Below are positions 35,367-43,594 of a stretch of DNA of 64,000 nt, piece after piece; position 1 is the first letter of the stretch; every line of letters starts with the position of its first letter. The stretch comes from BJHL01 sp040378885 (GTDB taxonomy: Bacteria; Planctomycetota; Phycisphaerae; Phycisphaerales; UBA1924). The stretch is from positions 1-64,000 of the forward strand of contig JBKDAN010000040.1 of assembly GCA_046316615.1 (NCBI GenBank). The letters are read 5' to 3'. Below the pieces are notes generated by a model that was not told where the DNA came from, did no database searches, and worked only from the letters and a program-made list of their open reading frames with translations. The position numbers and the translations under genes were made by a program.

Positions 35367-35714
35367 TCAGGTACCCAGCTTCTCAAAGTGCTCCAGCGCG
35401 GCAGCAACCACGGGCGTGTAGGTGTAAACAGGTCCACCACCCATCATGACGGCGACGCCTGCCGCTTCCATGATCTCAGCGGGTGTTGCGCCCGCTTTCA
35501 AGCACTTCTCCACATGGGAGTAGATGCACGGTTCGCATCGCGCGTACACGCCCACACCGAGGGCGATGAGTTCCTTGTGCTTTACGTTGAGGGCACCGTC
35601 TTTCATGAGACCTTGGAAGAAGGGGCCGAAGGCTTTGCCGATCTCGGGCGCGCGGGCCTTCATGCCGTTCATGGTTGCGGGCCAGGTTTCGTAGAACTTC
35701 GTTGCGTCTTGCAT
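35367..35714 (-). CDS. carboxymuconolactone decarboxylase/AhpD-family protein
   Basis: 115 residues, all helical. The family signature is CEPCIYSHVEKCLKAGAT, with the redox CxxC and a downstream His; AhpD-type members use this in peroxide reduction. A GVGVYAR stretch precedes it as in CMD proteins. Start at the ATG with GGAG 7 nt upstream. Whether it is a peroxidase, a decarboxylase or simply a disulfide protein cannot be settled here. Confidence 0.85.
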   Translation of the reverse strand: MQDATKFYETWPATMNGMKARAPEIGKAFGPFFQGLMKDGALNVKHKELIALGVGVYARCEPCIYSHVEKCLKAGATPAEIMEAAGVAVMMGGGPVYTYTPVVAAALEHFEKLGT

Positions 35715-35837
35715 TGCTTTACTCCAAGAGGCACGAGCGTGAACTCGTGCGGACGTCCATGACACTTCCACCGTGACCGGAGCACCGTGCTCATCACGTT
35801 TTCGCATTGGTTCTCTGCGTTCATCCGCCATTGCTCA

Positions 35838-36437
35838 TCACATGGAGCAACTTCCACCCGAGCGAAACTTGTTCCAAGGCATCTTGCTCATCACCGTCGC
35901 GAGTGCGCACGTGCCCGAAGCTCCGGCAAAGATCAATCCCGCGCCAAGAAACGCGGGAAGGGCGACGAATGCCGGATGCACGAACCAAGCCAGCGCACTG
36001 CCCACGAGCGCGAGCACGCCAATTGTCATTTGCACCTGACGCATCACGCTGATGCCTGTCTTGACATCGCTGCGAGTGGTCGGCTGTCCATGGCGCTTCC
36101 ACGCTTCGAGGCCGCCTGCCATGCTGTACAGCCGGATGCCGCGCTGCGTCAGCGGCTGCGCCAGCCGGCACGCTTCCGCCGATCGCTTGCCACCTTTGCA
36201 GTGCATGACAATCGTCTTGCTCGATGTCGCAGCACGCGCCAGCTCTTCAACCTTCAGGCTCGAAAGCGGCACCAGCTTGGCACCTTCGATGCGTTCTGCC
36301 GCGTGTTCATCCGGCTCACGCACGTCAATCAGCACACACTCACCCGCTTGCAGCATGCGCTGCGCGGTGGGCGCGTCGATCTCCGTAAAGCTCATCTGCT
36401 GGCCTTGGGTAGTGTTCATGGTGGCTGTCGTGCTCAT
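35838..36437 (-). CDS. membrane-anchored rhodanese (YgaP-like)
   Basis: 199 residues: an N-terminal rhodanese domain (about 15-110) with CVLIDVREPDEH and the active-site loop MHCKGGKRSA, whose cysteine would carry the persulfide. A DUF2892-type membrane domain with two helices (about 130-175, IGVALVGSALAWF-like and ALPAFLGAGLIFAGAS) follows. This fusion is the YgaP architecture, linked to sulfur transfer at the inner membrane. It is divergent from the 3-hydroxyanthranilate dioxygenase gene. Confidence 0.88.
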   Translation of the reverse strand: MSTTATMNTTQGQQMSFTEIDAPTAQRMLQAGECVLIDVREPDEHAAERIEGAKLVPLSSLKVEELARAATSSKTIVMHCKGGKRSAEACRLAQPLTQRGIRLYSMAGGLEAWKRHGQPTTRSDVKTGISVMRQVQMTIGVLALVGSALAWFVHPAFVALPAFLGAGLIFAGASGTCALATVMSKMPWNKFRSGGSCSM

Positions 36438-36560
36438 GATGGAGATTCCGCTGCACACTCGTTTGTCGCACACCTTTGGTGCGGCCATCTATTGAGAGGC
36501 ACGCCGCAGGCAGTGCGTTCCCAACGAACCGAAACATCAACACAAATCCGCAAAGGGCGT

Positions 36561-36566
36561 TATAAT
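36561..36566 (+). promoter_or_regulatory. consensus -10 upstream of the 3-hydroxyanthranilate dioxygenase gene
   Basis: A perfect TATAAT within GGCGTTATAATGG. A second, similar word GGCGTTATCATCG follows about 22 bp downstream, so the region has a short direct repeat that could be a second promoter or a binding site. No strong -35 is seen. Confidence 0.45.
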
Positions 36567-36634
36567 GGACCGCCAGAGGCGTTATCATCGCGGCCTCGCG
36601 TTTCATGGCCCACTCGCTCGACAAAGGGACCGAT

Positions 36635-37315
36635 ATGGCTGTCAACTACCCCAAGCTCAACCTCGCCAAGTGGATTCGTGAAAACCAGCCGAAGATGGTG
36701 CCGCCAGTCAGCAACCGGCAGTTGATGAACGCAGCCAAGGATGTGATCGTCTTCGTCTCCGCGGGCCCCAACACGCGCAACGATTACCACGTGAACCCCA
36801 CGGAAGAACTGTTCTATCAGCTCAAGGGCGATGTCGCGGTCCGCGTGCGTCCGCTGGATGGAAGCAAGCCGTATGACGTTGTGATCAAGGAAGGCGAGCT
36901 CTTTCTGCTGCCGCGATGGGTGCCCCACCGCCCGCAACGCCCCAAGGGCACGCTGGGGCTCATCATGGAGTTTCCGCGCGGCGTGGACGAGAAGGGCAAC
37001 CCGCAGAAGGATGGCCTGCGCTGGTACTGCCCCACGTGCGACAACCTTGTGCACGAAGCTCGCTGGGTGCTCAAGAAGATCGACGAAGATCTCAAGATCA
37101 TCATGGAAGGCTTCTGGGGCGGTCCGGTTGAGAATCGCACGTGTAAGCATTGCAAGACGGTGATTGAGCGTGCGGGCACCATCGCTCTGAAGGGTGGGAA
37201 AGTCACCGCGGCGAAAGCGGCGAAGTCCAGCAAGCCAAGCAGAGCCAGCCGTCGCATCGGGATTTCGAAGACTGCGAAGAAGAAAGTGCAAGCTAAGAGC
37301 GCCGCCAAACGCTGA
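36635..37315 (+). CDS. nbaC: 3-hydroxyanthranilate 3,4-dioxygenase
   Basis: 226-residue cupin that opens 3-hydroxyanthranilate to 2-amino-3-carboxymuconate semialdehyde in the kynurenine or 2-nitrobenzoate routes. The substrate and iron region reads NDYHVNPTEELFYQLKGD (His, Glu), with PRWVPHRPQRP supplying the second His. The rubredoxin-like second metal site is CPTCD ... CKHC. After about residue 190 it carries a Lys/Ala/Ser/Arg-rich tail ending KKKVQAKSAAKR, absent from the usual enzyme of roughly 175 residues. AGGGA lies 5 nt before the ATG. The next gene performs the next reaction, 25 bp downstream. Confidence 0.92.
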   Translation: MAVNYPKLNLAKWIRENQPKMVPPVSNRQLMNAAKDVIVFVSAGPNTRNDYHVNPTEELFYQLKGDVAVRVRPLDGSKPYDVVIKEGELFLLPRWVPHRPQRPKGTLGLIMEFPRGVDEKGNPQKDGLRWYCPTCDNLVHEARWVLKKIDEDLKIIMEGFWGGPVENRTCKHCKTVIERAGTIALKGGKVTAAKAAKSSKPSRASRRIGISKTAKKKVQAKSAAKR

Positions 37316-37340
37316 GCCGCGCAGCGTGCAACACTCTCGC

Positions 37341-38420
37341 GTGAGCCACCCCAGCGTCATCGATCTCCACACGCACATCCTGCCGCAGCGCTGGCCCGAC
37401 TGGACAGCGCGGAGCGGGTATGCTGGCTGGATTGAACTCGCGCACACCAAGCCTGGGTGCGCGTGCATGCAGCGCACCGAGCGCGACGGCACGCGCACAA
37501 GCTTTCGTGAGATTCAGGCCAACTGCTGGGACCCTGCGGTGCGACTTGCCGAGATGCAGACGACCGGCGTCACGATGCAGGCACTAAGCACCGTGCCCGT
37601 CATGTTTTCGTACTGGGCGAAGTCGCAGGATGCGTATGACCTTGCGCGGCTGCTCAACGATCACATTGCGGAGATCTGCCGGGCTCAGCCGGCGAGCTTC
37701 GCGGGGCTTGCCACGATTCCGCTGCAAGACCCGGCGCTGGCGATGCGCGAGCTTGAGCGCTGCGTGCATGAACTCAAGCTGCCTGGCGTGCAGATCGGCA
37801 CGAATGTGAATGGGGTGAATCTTGATGATCCTGCGATCATTGAGGTGCTCGCGCACGCCGAGAAGCTGCGTGCGTGCGTGTTTATCCACCCGTGGGAGAT
37901 GCTCAGCCTTTCGCGGCACCCTCGCGTGAACGCGGATGCACAAGTTACTGAACGCATGGCACGGTACTGGATGCCTTGGCTTGTGGGCATGCCCGCGGAA
38001 ACGACCATGGCGATCTGCTCGCTGATTTTTGCGAACGTGTTTGAGCGATTCCCGTCGCTGCGTGTCTGCTTTGCACACGGGGGCGGCAGTTTTCCTGCGA
38101 CTGTCGGCCGCATCTCGCACGGCCGTCACTGTCGCAGCGATCTCTTTCCCACGGGAGCTCCCGATCCCCTCCACTACCTTGCAAGCGAGAGAGGTCCGGC
38201 GAAGTTCTACGTCGATTCGCTCGTGCATGAGCCGCACGCGCTTCGGTTGCTCATTCAGCTTTTCGGCACCAATCGCATCGCGCTCGGCAGTGACTATCCC
38301 TTTCCGCTGGGTGAAGATACGCCGGGGTCGCTCATTCGCTCGCTTGCACACGAACTGACGCCGCAGGATGTGGACAACATGCTGCATGCGACGGCGCGTG
38401 AGTTTCTGGGTTTGCGTTAG
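37341..38420 (+). CDS. nbaD: 2-amino-3-carboxymuconate-6-semialdehyde decarboxylase
   Basis: 359-residue amidohydrolase-superfamily enzyme taking the product of the preceding dioxygenase to 2-aminomuconate semialdehyde, which diverts carbon away from quinolinate/NAD. The metal site starts with VIDLHTHILP. VFIHPWEM, FAHGGGSFP and the Asp in LGSDYPFPLGE provide the remaining ligands. The GTG start is chosen for proximity to the HTH motif; another GTG lies 15 nt upstream. It overlaps the convergent GNAT gene by 4 nt. Confidence 0.9.
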   Translation: MSHPSVIDLHTHILPQRWPDWTARSGYAGWIELAHTKPGCACMQRTERDGTRTSFREIQANCWDPAVRLAEMQTTGVTMQALSTVPVMFSYWAKSQDAYDLARLLNDHIAEICRAQPASFAGLATIPLQDPALAMRELERCVHELKLPGVQIGTNVNGVNLDDPAIIEVLAHAEKLRACVFIHPWEMLSLSRHPRVNADAQVTERMARYWMPWLVGMPAETTMAICSLIFANVFERFPSLRVCFAHGGGSFPATVGRISHGRHCRSDLFPTGAPDPLHYLASERGPAKFYVDSLVHEPHALRLLIQLFGTNRIALGSDYPFPLGEDTPGSLIRSLAHELTPQDVDNMLHATAREFLGLR

Positions 38421-38905
38421 TCGATGAGCGAGCGGAACATGACGAGTGCGTCCACGAAGCCCAAGGTGGGATGAGCGAAGGCGCCGGGCAATCGCCCCAC
38501 GATTTCGAATCCAATCGCTTCCCACGCCGCGACCGCGCGCGTGTTGCTGCTGACGACGAAGTTGAACTGCATTGCTCGAAAGCCGCGTGACTTGGCGTGT
38601 CGTAGCGAGTGCTCGCACATCGTGCGGGCGATGCCACGGCCAGTTGCCCGTGGCGAGACCATGTATCCGCAGTTGGCGATGTGCCGGCCCCCGCCAGCCT
38701 GATTGGCACGCAGGTAGTACGTGCCGACGACAGCGTCACCATCAACCGCTACGAACGTTTCGCGATCCCGTCCTAGCCAGTAGGCCAGTGCATCATCTCG
38801 CGACATGTCGCGATCGAGTGCGTATGTCTCGCCCGCGCGAATGACTGGCTCGAGGATCTGCCAGATCGAATCTGCGTCTGCGGGTGTTGCCGGTCGAATC
38901 AGCAT
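38417..38905 (-). CDS. GNAT-family N-acetyltransferase
   Basis: 162 residues, single GNAT domain. The N-terminus MLIRPATPADADSIWQILEP is typical. The acetyl-CoA loop reads VSPRATGRGIARTMCEHSL (R/Q-x-x-G-x-G/A), and NTRAVAAWEAIGFEIVGRLP is the C-terminal conserved part. The substrate is unknown. Convergent with the decarboxylase gene and 25 bp downstream of obgE on the same strand. Confidence 0.9.
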   Translation of the reverse strand: MLIRPATPADADSIWQILEPVIRAGETYALDRDMSRDDALAYWLGRDRETFVAVDGDAVVGTYYLRANQAGGGRHIANCGYMVSPRATGRGIARTMCEHSLRHAKSRGFRAMQFNFVVSSNTRAVAAWEAIGFEIVGRLPGAFAHPTLGFVDALVMFRSLID

Positions 38906-38930
38906 GGCTCGGCGCTAAAGCGTCTAAAGA

Positions 38931-39974
38931 TCACGACTCTTTCCAGCCGCTCACGGCTTCGCGGCGTGTCGGGTGCAGCATGGTCCACACGCGATCAAGC
39001 AGCGGACGCAGCCCAAGCTTGGCCGCACCGCTGATGGCGAAGACATCGCGATCGAGCCGCGCGCCCGTGGCCTTTGCGACTGCTTTCAGAGCTGTTGCAC
39101 GAGCCTTGTCGTCTTCGAGCAGATCCATCTTGTTCACCGCGATGATCTCAGGCTTGTCGGCGAGCACTTCGCTGTACGCCTTGAGCTCCGCGCGGATCGT
39201 TTCGTAGTTTTCCGCGGCGCTCTTGCCGTTGTCAGCTTCGACGTCGAGCAGGTGGATGATGACTTTCGTGCGCTCGATGTGGCGCAGGAAGTCGTGCCCG
39301 AGGCCCGCGCCATCGCTGGCGCCTTCGATCAACCCGGGGATGTCGGCGATCACGATGCGTCGTGCGCCGTCGATCTCGCAGACGCCAAGCTGGGGCGAAA
39401 GCGTCGTGAACGGATAGTTCGCGATCTTGGGCGTCGCCTTCGTCAGCGCGGCAAGCAGCGTGCTCTTGCCAGCGTTGGGCAAGCCGACGAGTCCCACTTC
39501 CGCGATGAGTTTCAGTTCCAACCGCGCGCGGAATGTTGCGCCGGGTTGTCCGGGTTCGCTGCTCTTGGGGCTTTGGTTGGTACTGCGCTTGAAGTGCTCG
39601 TTGCCCCAGCCGCCGCGGCCGCCCTTGCACAAGATCACGGTCTCGCCTGCCTTGAGATCGTGGACGACTTCGCCGGTTTCGTCGTTGTAGATCAGCGTTC
39701 CGGCGGGCAGGTGCAGCACCAGGTCCTCGCCGCGTCGCCCCGAGCATTGCTTTGCGCCGCCGCTGTCGCCGTTCTGAGCGGTCCACTCAGCTTGGAAGCG
39801 AAAGTCGTAGAGCGTGCTCATGCCGTCGTCAGCGACCGCGACGACATCACCGCCATCGCCGCCGTTGCCGCCGTCAGGGCCGCCTTTATTGACGAACTTC
39901 TCGCGACGAAAAGAAACCGCGCCGTTACCACCGTTGCCGGCACGAAGGTTGATCACTGCTTTATCGACGAACAT
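38931..39974 (-). CDS. obgE: Obg-family GTPase
   Basis: 347 residues. The glycine-rich Obg domain begins MFVDKAVINLRAGNGGNGAV, and the G domain has G1 GLPNAGKST, G3 DIPGLIEGAS, G4 NKMD and G5 SGAA. It functions in large-subunit ribosome maturation and growth control. The start gives the conserved N-terminus; the open frame extends 22 codons upstream. No Shine-Dalgarno, but TACCCT lies 5 nt before the ATG. The nearest upstream gene encodes a PilZ protein and the spacer is repeat-rich. Confidence 0.96.
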   Translation of the reverse strand: MFVDKAVINLRAGNGGNGAVSFRREKFVNKGGPDGGNGGDGGDVVAVADDGMSTLYDFRFQAEWTAQNGDSGGAKQCSGRRGEDLVLHLPAGTLIYNDETGEVVHDLKAGETVILCKGGRGGWGNEHFKRSTNQSPKSSEPGQPGATFRARLELKLIAEVGLVGLPNAGKSTLLAALTKATPKIANYPFTTLSPQLGVCEIDGARRIVIADIPGLIEGASDGAGLGHDFLRHIERTKVIIHLLDVEADNGKSAAENYETIRAELKAYSEVLADKPEIIAVNKMDLLEDDKARATALKAVAKATGARLDRDVFAISGAAKLGLRPLLDRVWTMLHPTRREAVSGWKES

Positions 39975-39979
39975 GGCAG

Positions 39980-39985
39980 AGGGTA
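39980..39985 (-). promoter_or_regulatory. candidate -10 element of obgE
   Basis: TACCCT on the minus strand, 5 nt before the obgE ATG, with no ribosome binding site in between. The -35 region lies inside the AAAAGCG repeat array and is not consensus. Confidence 0.35.
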
Positions 39986-39992
39986 GGGGAAC

Positions 39993-40026
39993 AAAGCGAT
40001 ACAGCGAAAAGCGAAAAGCGATAAAG
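39993..40026. repeat. 7-8 bp word repeats in the obgE-pilZ spacer, obgE side
   Basis: AAAGCGAT, ACAGCG, AAAAGCG, AAAAGCG, ATAAAG in succession. The complementary words (CTTTATCG, CTGTTCG, CTTTATCG, CTTTACG) occur at 40087-40116, so the two arrays can pair across the terminator hairpin between them. Confidence 0.6.
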
Positions 40027-40038
40027 CCCAGCCAAAGC

Positions 40039-40072
40039 AAAACAGCGTGCGATCCACGAGAATCGCACGCTG
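40039..40072 (-). terminator. rho-independent terminator after the PilZ gene
   Basis: CAGCGTGCGAT / ATCGCACGCTG, an 11-bp stem with an 8-nt loop; on the minus strand it is followed by TTTTGCTTT. Confidence 0.75.
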
Positions 40073-40086
40073 CCGGTTGATTTTCA

Positions 40087-40116
40087 CTTTATCGCTGTTC
40101 GCTTTATCGCTTTACG
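40087..40116. repeat. 7-8 bp word repeats in the obgE-pilZ spacer, pilZ side
   Basis: CTTTATCG, CTGTTCG, CTTTATCG, CTTTACG head to tail; overlaps the last codons of the PilZ gene and is complementary in wording to the array at 39993-40026. Confidence 0.6.
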
Positions 40117-40510
40117 CGGCTCTGCGCAGCCGTCCCGCCGCAAACGTCCGCAGCAGTCGCTCGCGGTCACCCGCTCGCGCAAACCGCGTGAAGGCCACTG
40201 CCATCCGCACCGGACCGGGCTCGCTGTCGTCCATCCACACGATGTTGCCAAAGACAAACACCGCTCGGCCAGGCCCCACATCGCCCGCGGCCAGCACGGC
40301 CTCGGGCAATTCGATCCTCATGGCGACGGGCGTGCCCGGCTCGAGCCCACGGTCGAGCTCAAACTGCAAGCCGCCCTCGCTGATGTCGTAGGTGTGGCCT
40401 TCCCAGTCAAAAGTCTCGCTGTCGAGCGTACGAATCGCGATCGCCGTATACGCCGCAGGCAGCATGAACCGCTCAAATTGCCGACGATTCGTGATGGGGA
40501 AGGTGCTCAT
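40112..40510 (-). CDS. PilZ-domain protein
   Basis: 132 residues, essentially one PilZ domain. The c-di-GMP-binding pattern is RRQFERF (RxxxR) near residue 10 and YDISEGGLQF (D/N-x-S-x-x-G) near residue 42, both intact. It is a likely c-di-GMP receptor; a diguanylate cyclase is encoded at 45786-47117. GGAG lies 7 nt before the ATG. The target is unknown. Its 3' end overlaps a short repeat array. Confidence 0.85.
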   Translation of the reverse strand: MSTFPITNRRQFERFMLPAAYTAIAIRTLDSETFDWEGHTYDISEGGLQFELDRGLEPGTPVAMRIELPEAVLAAGDVGPGRAVFVFGNIVWMDDSEPGPVRMAVAFTRFARAGDRERLLRTFAAGRLRRAA

Positions 40511-40690
40511 GGCGTCGCTCCGAATCTGAAACTACTGCCTTTCCTACGCAACGCGCATGCCGCGTGTGCGGGCAGATGTCAGAGATATCGGGCGACCGGA
40601 TACCCGACTTGAACGCCATGCACGACATTTCAGACCGTTTGGGCTAACCTCCTGTTGACGGTGATTTGTGTGCCCACAAAGGGGGTTAGC

Positions 40691-41362
40691 TTGTTCAGTT
40701 TCCTCGATCCAAAGAAGGCTTTTTGGAAGTGGTTTGAAGCCAACGGCGACCGGCTGCGCAAGGCGCCCGTCGGCCCCGGGGCGGAGTTTCACGAACTCAG
40801 CCGACGACTGCGCAAGGTGCATCCTGAGTTGTGCTTCGAACTGGGCGGCGCACCCGACCAGCCGCGACAGTTGGTCATCAGCGCCGCAGGCGATCGCGCC
40901 ATCTTCCATGTTGTGGAGGACCTTGTCGACCGAGCACCCAAAGTGCCCGGATGGGTCATCGTGAGGTTCAAGCCTCGTGAGCCCAACTACGCCCGGCACT
41001 CCATAAGCCTGAACGATCTCAACATCGGACCGGAGAAGATCCGATTCAATCTTCTTGCCGGCTGGGACCAGACAGGTCTTCAGTTCCAGCTCGGCGTGGA
41101 TCTGTTTATCGATGGTTGCACACGTGAAGGCGAAGAAGAGTTTGTCGGCGCGGCGTTCATCTTGCTTGATGGCGCACTGGGCGAGTACGACGTGACCATG
41201 AAGATGGGGCGTCTCCGCGTGTTGCCCGGTTCCGCTGCGCCGGCGTCAGCAGATCGCTGGCAGAACTTCGTCGCGATGTTCGATGAAGCCTTCGAGGATC
41301 TGACTGCCCAAGCAGCGAGCCGCGCCGCGGCCCGTCACGGCAAGCCGGGACTCGGGAAATGA
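40691..41362 (+). CDS. hypothetical protein, 223 residues
   Basis: Soluble protein beginning MFSFLDPKKAFWKWFEANGD, with a central segment PRQLVISAAGDRAIFHVVED and a C-terminal acidic helix. The chosen TTG start has AAGGGGG 5 nt upstream; GTG and TTG codons further upstream are in frame but lack such a site. The FWxWF...LVISAxG pattern recalls a family of uncharacterised proteins whose name I cannot give with confidence. It is convergent with dnaK across a shared terminator. Confidence 0.65.
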   Translation: MFSFLDPKKAFWKWFEANGDRLRKAPVGPGAEFHELSRRLRKVHPELCFELGGAPDQPRQLVISAAGDRAIFHVVEDLVDRAPKVPGWVIVRFKPREPNYARHSISLNDLNIGPEKIRFNLLAGWDQTGLQFQLGVDLFIDGCTREGEEEFVGAAFILLDGALGEYDVTMKMGRLRVLPGSAAPASADRWQNFVAMFDEAFEDLTAQAASRAAARHGKPGLGK

Positions 41363-41393
41363 AAAACAGACGCGCTTGCACGCGTCTGTTTGG
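41361..41393. terminator. bidirectional terminator between the 223-residue protein gene and dnaK
   Basis: AACAGACGCG-CTTGCA-CGCGTCTGTT, a 10-bp stem; leftward transcription (dnaK) meets TTTTTC, rightward meets TTTGG. Confidence 0.85.
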
Positions 41394-41434
41394 AATCATG
41401 TCACTTCAAACCGGAACCACGTGTGGTGCCCGGG

Positions 41435-43369
41435 TTATTCCTTCACCTTGAACTCCGCGTCGATCACGTCGTCCTTGCCCGCGCCTTGCGGCTTGGGTTC
41501 GGTCGTGCTCGATTCAGCGCCCGCGGGCTGCTGCTTGGCGGCTTCGTACATGACTTTGCCGATCTCCATGCTCGCGGCTTCCAGTTCCTTCATCGCCGCT
41601 TCGATCGCCGCGCGGTCATCGGCCTTCAGCTTGGTCTCCAGGCTGCTGATCGCGCTCTCCAGTCGCGCGCGAGCTTCGCTGGTGACCTTGCCGCCATGCT
41701 CTTCCAGAGCCTTGCGGCTCTGAATGACCATCGCGTCGCCCTTGTTCTTGAGGTCCACCAGTTCACGACGCGCCTTGTCCTCCGCCGCGTGGGCTTCGGC
41801 ATCGCGCTTCATGCGTTCGATCTCGTCCTTGTTCAGACCACCGCTGTTGGTGATCTTGATATCCGCCTTCTTGCTCGTGGCCTTGTCCATCGCCGTGACG
41901 GTCAGAATGCCGTTGGCATCGATGGCAAACTCCACTTCAATCTGCGGCAACCCACGCGGCGCGGGCGCAAGACCCGCCAGTTCAAACTGCCCCAGCGTGC
42001 GGTTGTCCTTCGCGAACTCGCGTTCGCCCTGCAACACGTGGATCATCACGCTCGTCTGGCTGTCGGCCGCCGTGCTGAACGTTTCCTTACGGCTCGTCGG
42101 GATCGTCGTGTTGCGCTCGATGAGGCGCGTCATCACGCCGCCCAGGGTCTCAACACCCAGCGACAGAGGCGTGACGTCGAGCAGGAGGATGTCCTTGACG
42201 TCGCCCATCAGCACGCCGCCCTGAATGGCCGCGCCAACGGCGACGACTTCATCCGGGTTCACGCTCTTGTTGGGCTCGCGACCGAAGATCTCCTTGGCGA
42301 TCTGCTGAGCGCGAGGCATACGCGTCGAGCCACCCACCAGCACGACTTCGTCGATTTTGCTGATGTCAAGCTTCGCATCGCGCAGTGCGGCCTGGCAGGG
42401 AGCCTTCAGACGGTCGAAGAGATCGCCTGTGATGCTTTCAAACTTCGCACGGGTCAGCGACACCTGCAAGTGCTTCGGGCCGTTCTGATCGGCCGTGATG
42501 AACGGCAGATTGATGGTGGTTTCCATCGCCGTCGAAAGCTCGATCTTGGCCTTTTCCGCCGCTTCCTTCAAGCGCTGCAGCGCCATCGGGTCCTTGCGGA
42601 TGTCAATGCCTTCCTTCTTCTTGAACTCGTCGGCGAGGAAGTCAATGACGCGCTGGTCCCAGTCGTCGCCGCCCAGATGCGTGTCGCCATTGGTGCTGAG
42701 CACTTCGAAGACGCCATCGCCGATGTCCAAGATGCTCACGTCGAACGTGCCGCCGCCAAGATCGAAGACGGCGATCTTCTGGTTCTTCTTGCCCTTGTCG
42801 AGGCCATAGGCCAGCGCAGCTGCGGTGGGCTCGTTGATGATGCGTTCAACCTTGAGACCGGCGATTTCGCCTGCGTCCTTGGTCGCCTGACGCTGCGCGT
42901 CGTTGAAGTACGCGGGCACGGTGATGACTGCGCGATCAACCTTCTCGCCCAGGTAGTCTTCCGCCGTCTTCTTCAGGTCCTGCAGAATGAACGCACTGAC
43001 CTGCTGGGGCGTGAATTCGCCCTGATTGACCTTCACCTTCACGCTGTCGTCAGCGCCGCCGGTGATGATGTAAGGAACCTTGCTCTCTTCGTTGCCGCTC
43101 TTGCCGTACGCGTTGTCGCCCGTCGCGCTCACTTCGCTGCGACGCCGACCCATGAAACGCTTGACCGAGTAAATCGTGTTCTTGGGGTTGGTCACCTGCT
43201 GGTGCTTGGCAGGCTGGCCGACGAGCCGCTCGTTCTTGTCGGTAAAGCCGACAACGCTGGGTGTGATGCGGTTGCCGGTGCCGTTGATGAGAACCTTGGG
43301 GCTGCCGCCTTCCATGATGGCCACGCAGCTGTTGGTTGTACCGAGGTCGATGCCGATGATTTTGCCCAT
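41435..43369 (-). CDS. dnaK: chaperone DnaK (Hsp70)
   Basis: 644 residues, full length. The N-terminal ATPase domain starts MGKIIGIDLGTTNSCVAIME and has VPAYFNDAQRQATKDAGEIA and FDLGGGTFDVSIL. The substrate-binding domain has VTPLSLGVETLGGVMTRLIE-type sequence, and the lid ends in an acidic tail containing DVIDAEFKVKE. GGAGA lies about 9 nt before the ATG. No grpE or dnaJ is adjacent and no CIRCE element is seen. Instead a sequence matching the sigma-54 promoter consensus lies 29-44 nt upstream of the start. Confidence 0.97.
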   Translation of the reverse strand: MGKIIGIDLGTTNSCVAIMEGGSPKVLINGTGNRITPSVVGFTDKNERLVGQPAKHQQVTNPKNTIYSVKRFMGRRRSEVSATGDNAYGKSGNEESKVPYIITGGADDSVKVKVNQGEFTPQQVSAFILQDLKKTAEDYLGEKVDRAVITVPAYFNDAQRQATKDAGEIAGLKVERIINEPTAAALAYGLDKGKKNQKIAVFDLGGGTFDVSILDIGDGVFEVLSTNGDTHLGGDDWDQRVIDFLADEFKKKEGIDIRKDPMALQRLKEAAEKAKIELSTAMETTINLPFITADQNGPKHLQVSLTRAKFESITGDLFDRLKAPCQAALRDAKLDISKIDEVVLVGGSTRMPRAQQIAKEIFGREPNKSVNPDEVVAVGAAIQGGVLMGDVKDILLLDVTPLSLGVETLGGVMTRLIERNTTIPTSRKETFSTAADSQTSVMIHVLQGEREFAKDNRTLGQFELAGLAPAPRGLPQIEVEFAIDANGILTVTAMDKATSKKADIKITNSGGLNKDEIERMKRDAEAHAAEDKARRELVDLKNKGDAMVIQSRKALEEHGGKVTSEARARLESAISSLETKLKADDRAAIEAAMKELEAASMEIGKVMYEAAKQQPAGAESSTTEPKPQGAGKDDVIDAEFKVKE

Positions 43370-43397
43370 AGGTGAAATCTCCTGTCACCCCTTGGTC

Positions 43398-43413
43398 TGC
43401 AAGTTGCGTGCCA
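43398..43413 (-). promoter_or_regulatory. sigma-54 promoter upstream of dnaK
   Basis: On the minus strand the sequence is TGGCACGCAACTTGCA, matching the sigma-54 consensus TGGCACG-N4-TTGCW at every defined position, with GG and GC exactly 10 nt apart. The predicted start is about 12 nt past the GC, roughly 15-20 nt before the dnaK ATG. A CTGCC-GGAAT-GGCAG palindrome about 70 nt further upstream (43485-43499) is placed like an activator site. Confidence 0.7.
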
Positions 43414-43594
43414 GTCTAGACGCTGGTCACCACGCGACTTACGTCACGCAACGCCGCATCGAACTTCTGCCACGAGAACCACACCTGCCGGAATGGCAGG
43501 CCGACGACTCTCCGCTCTCGCACCAGTCGGCTCCAGCAACTGATGACCGCGCCCAAAGTACAATCGAACATCGCGCGTATCTGGGAGGTTTTCG

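Noticed and set aside
41390..43375. 661-residue plus-strand frame opposite dnaK
   Set aside because: Complete shadow of dnaK, which has all Hsp70 motifs.
43370..43594. CIRCE or HrcA control of dnaK
   Set aside because: No inverted repeat of the CIRCE type is present between dnaK and its divergent neighbour.
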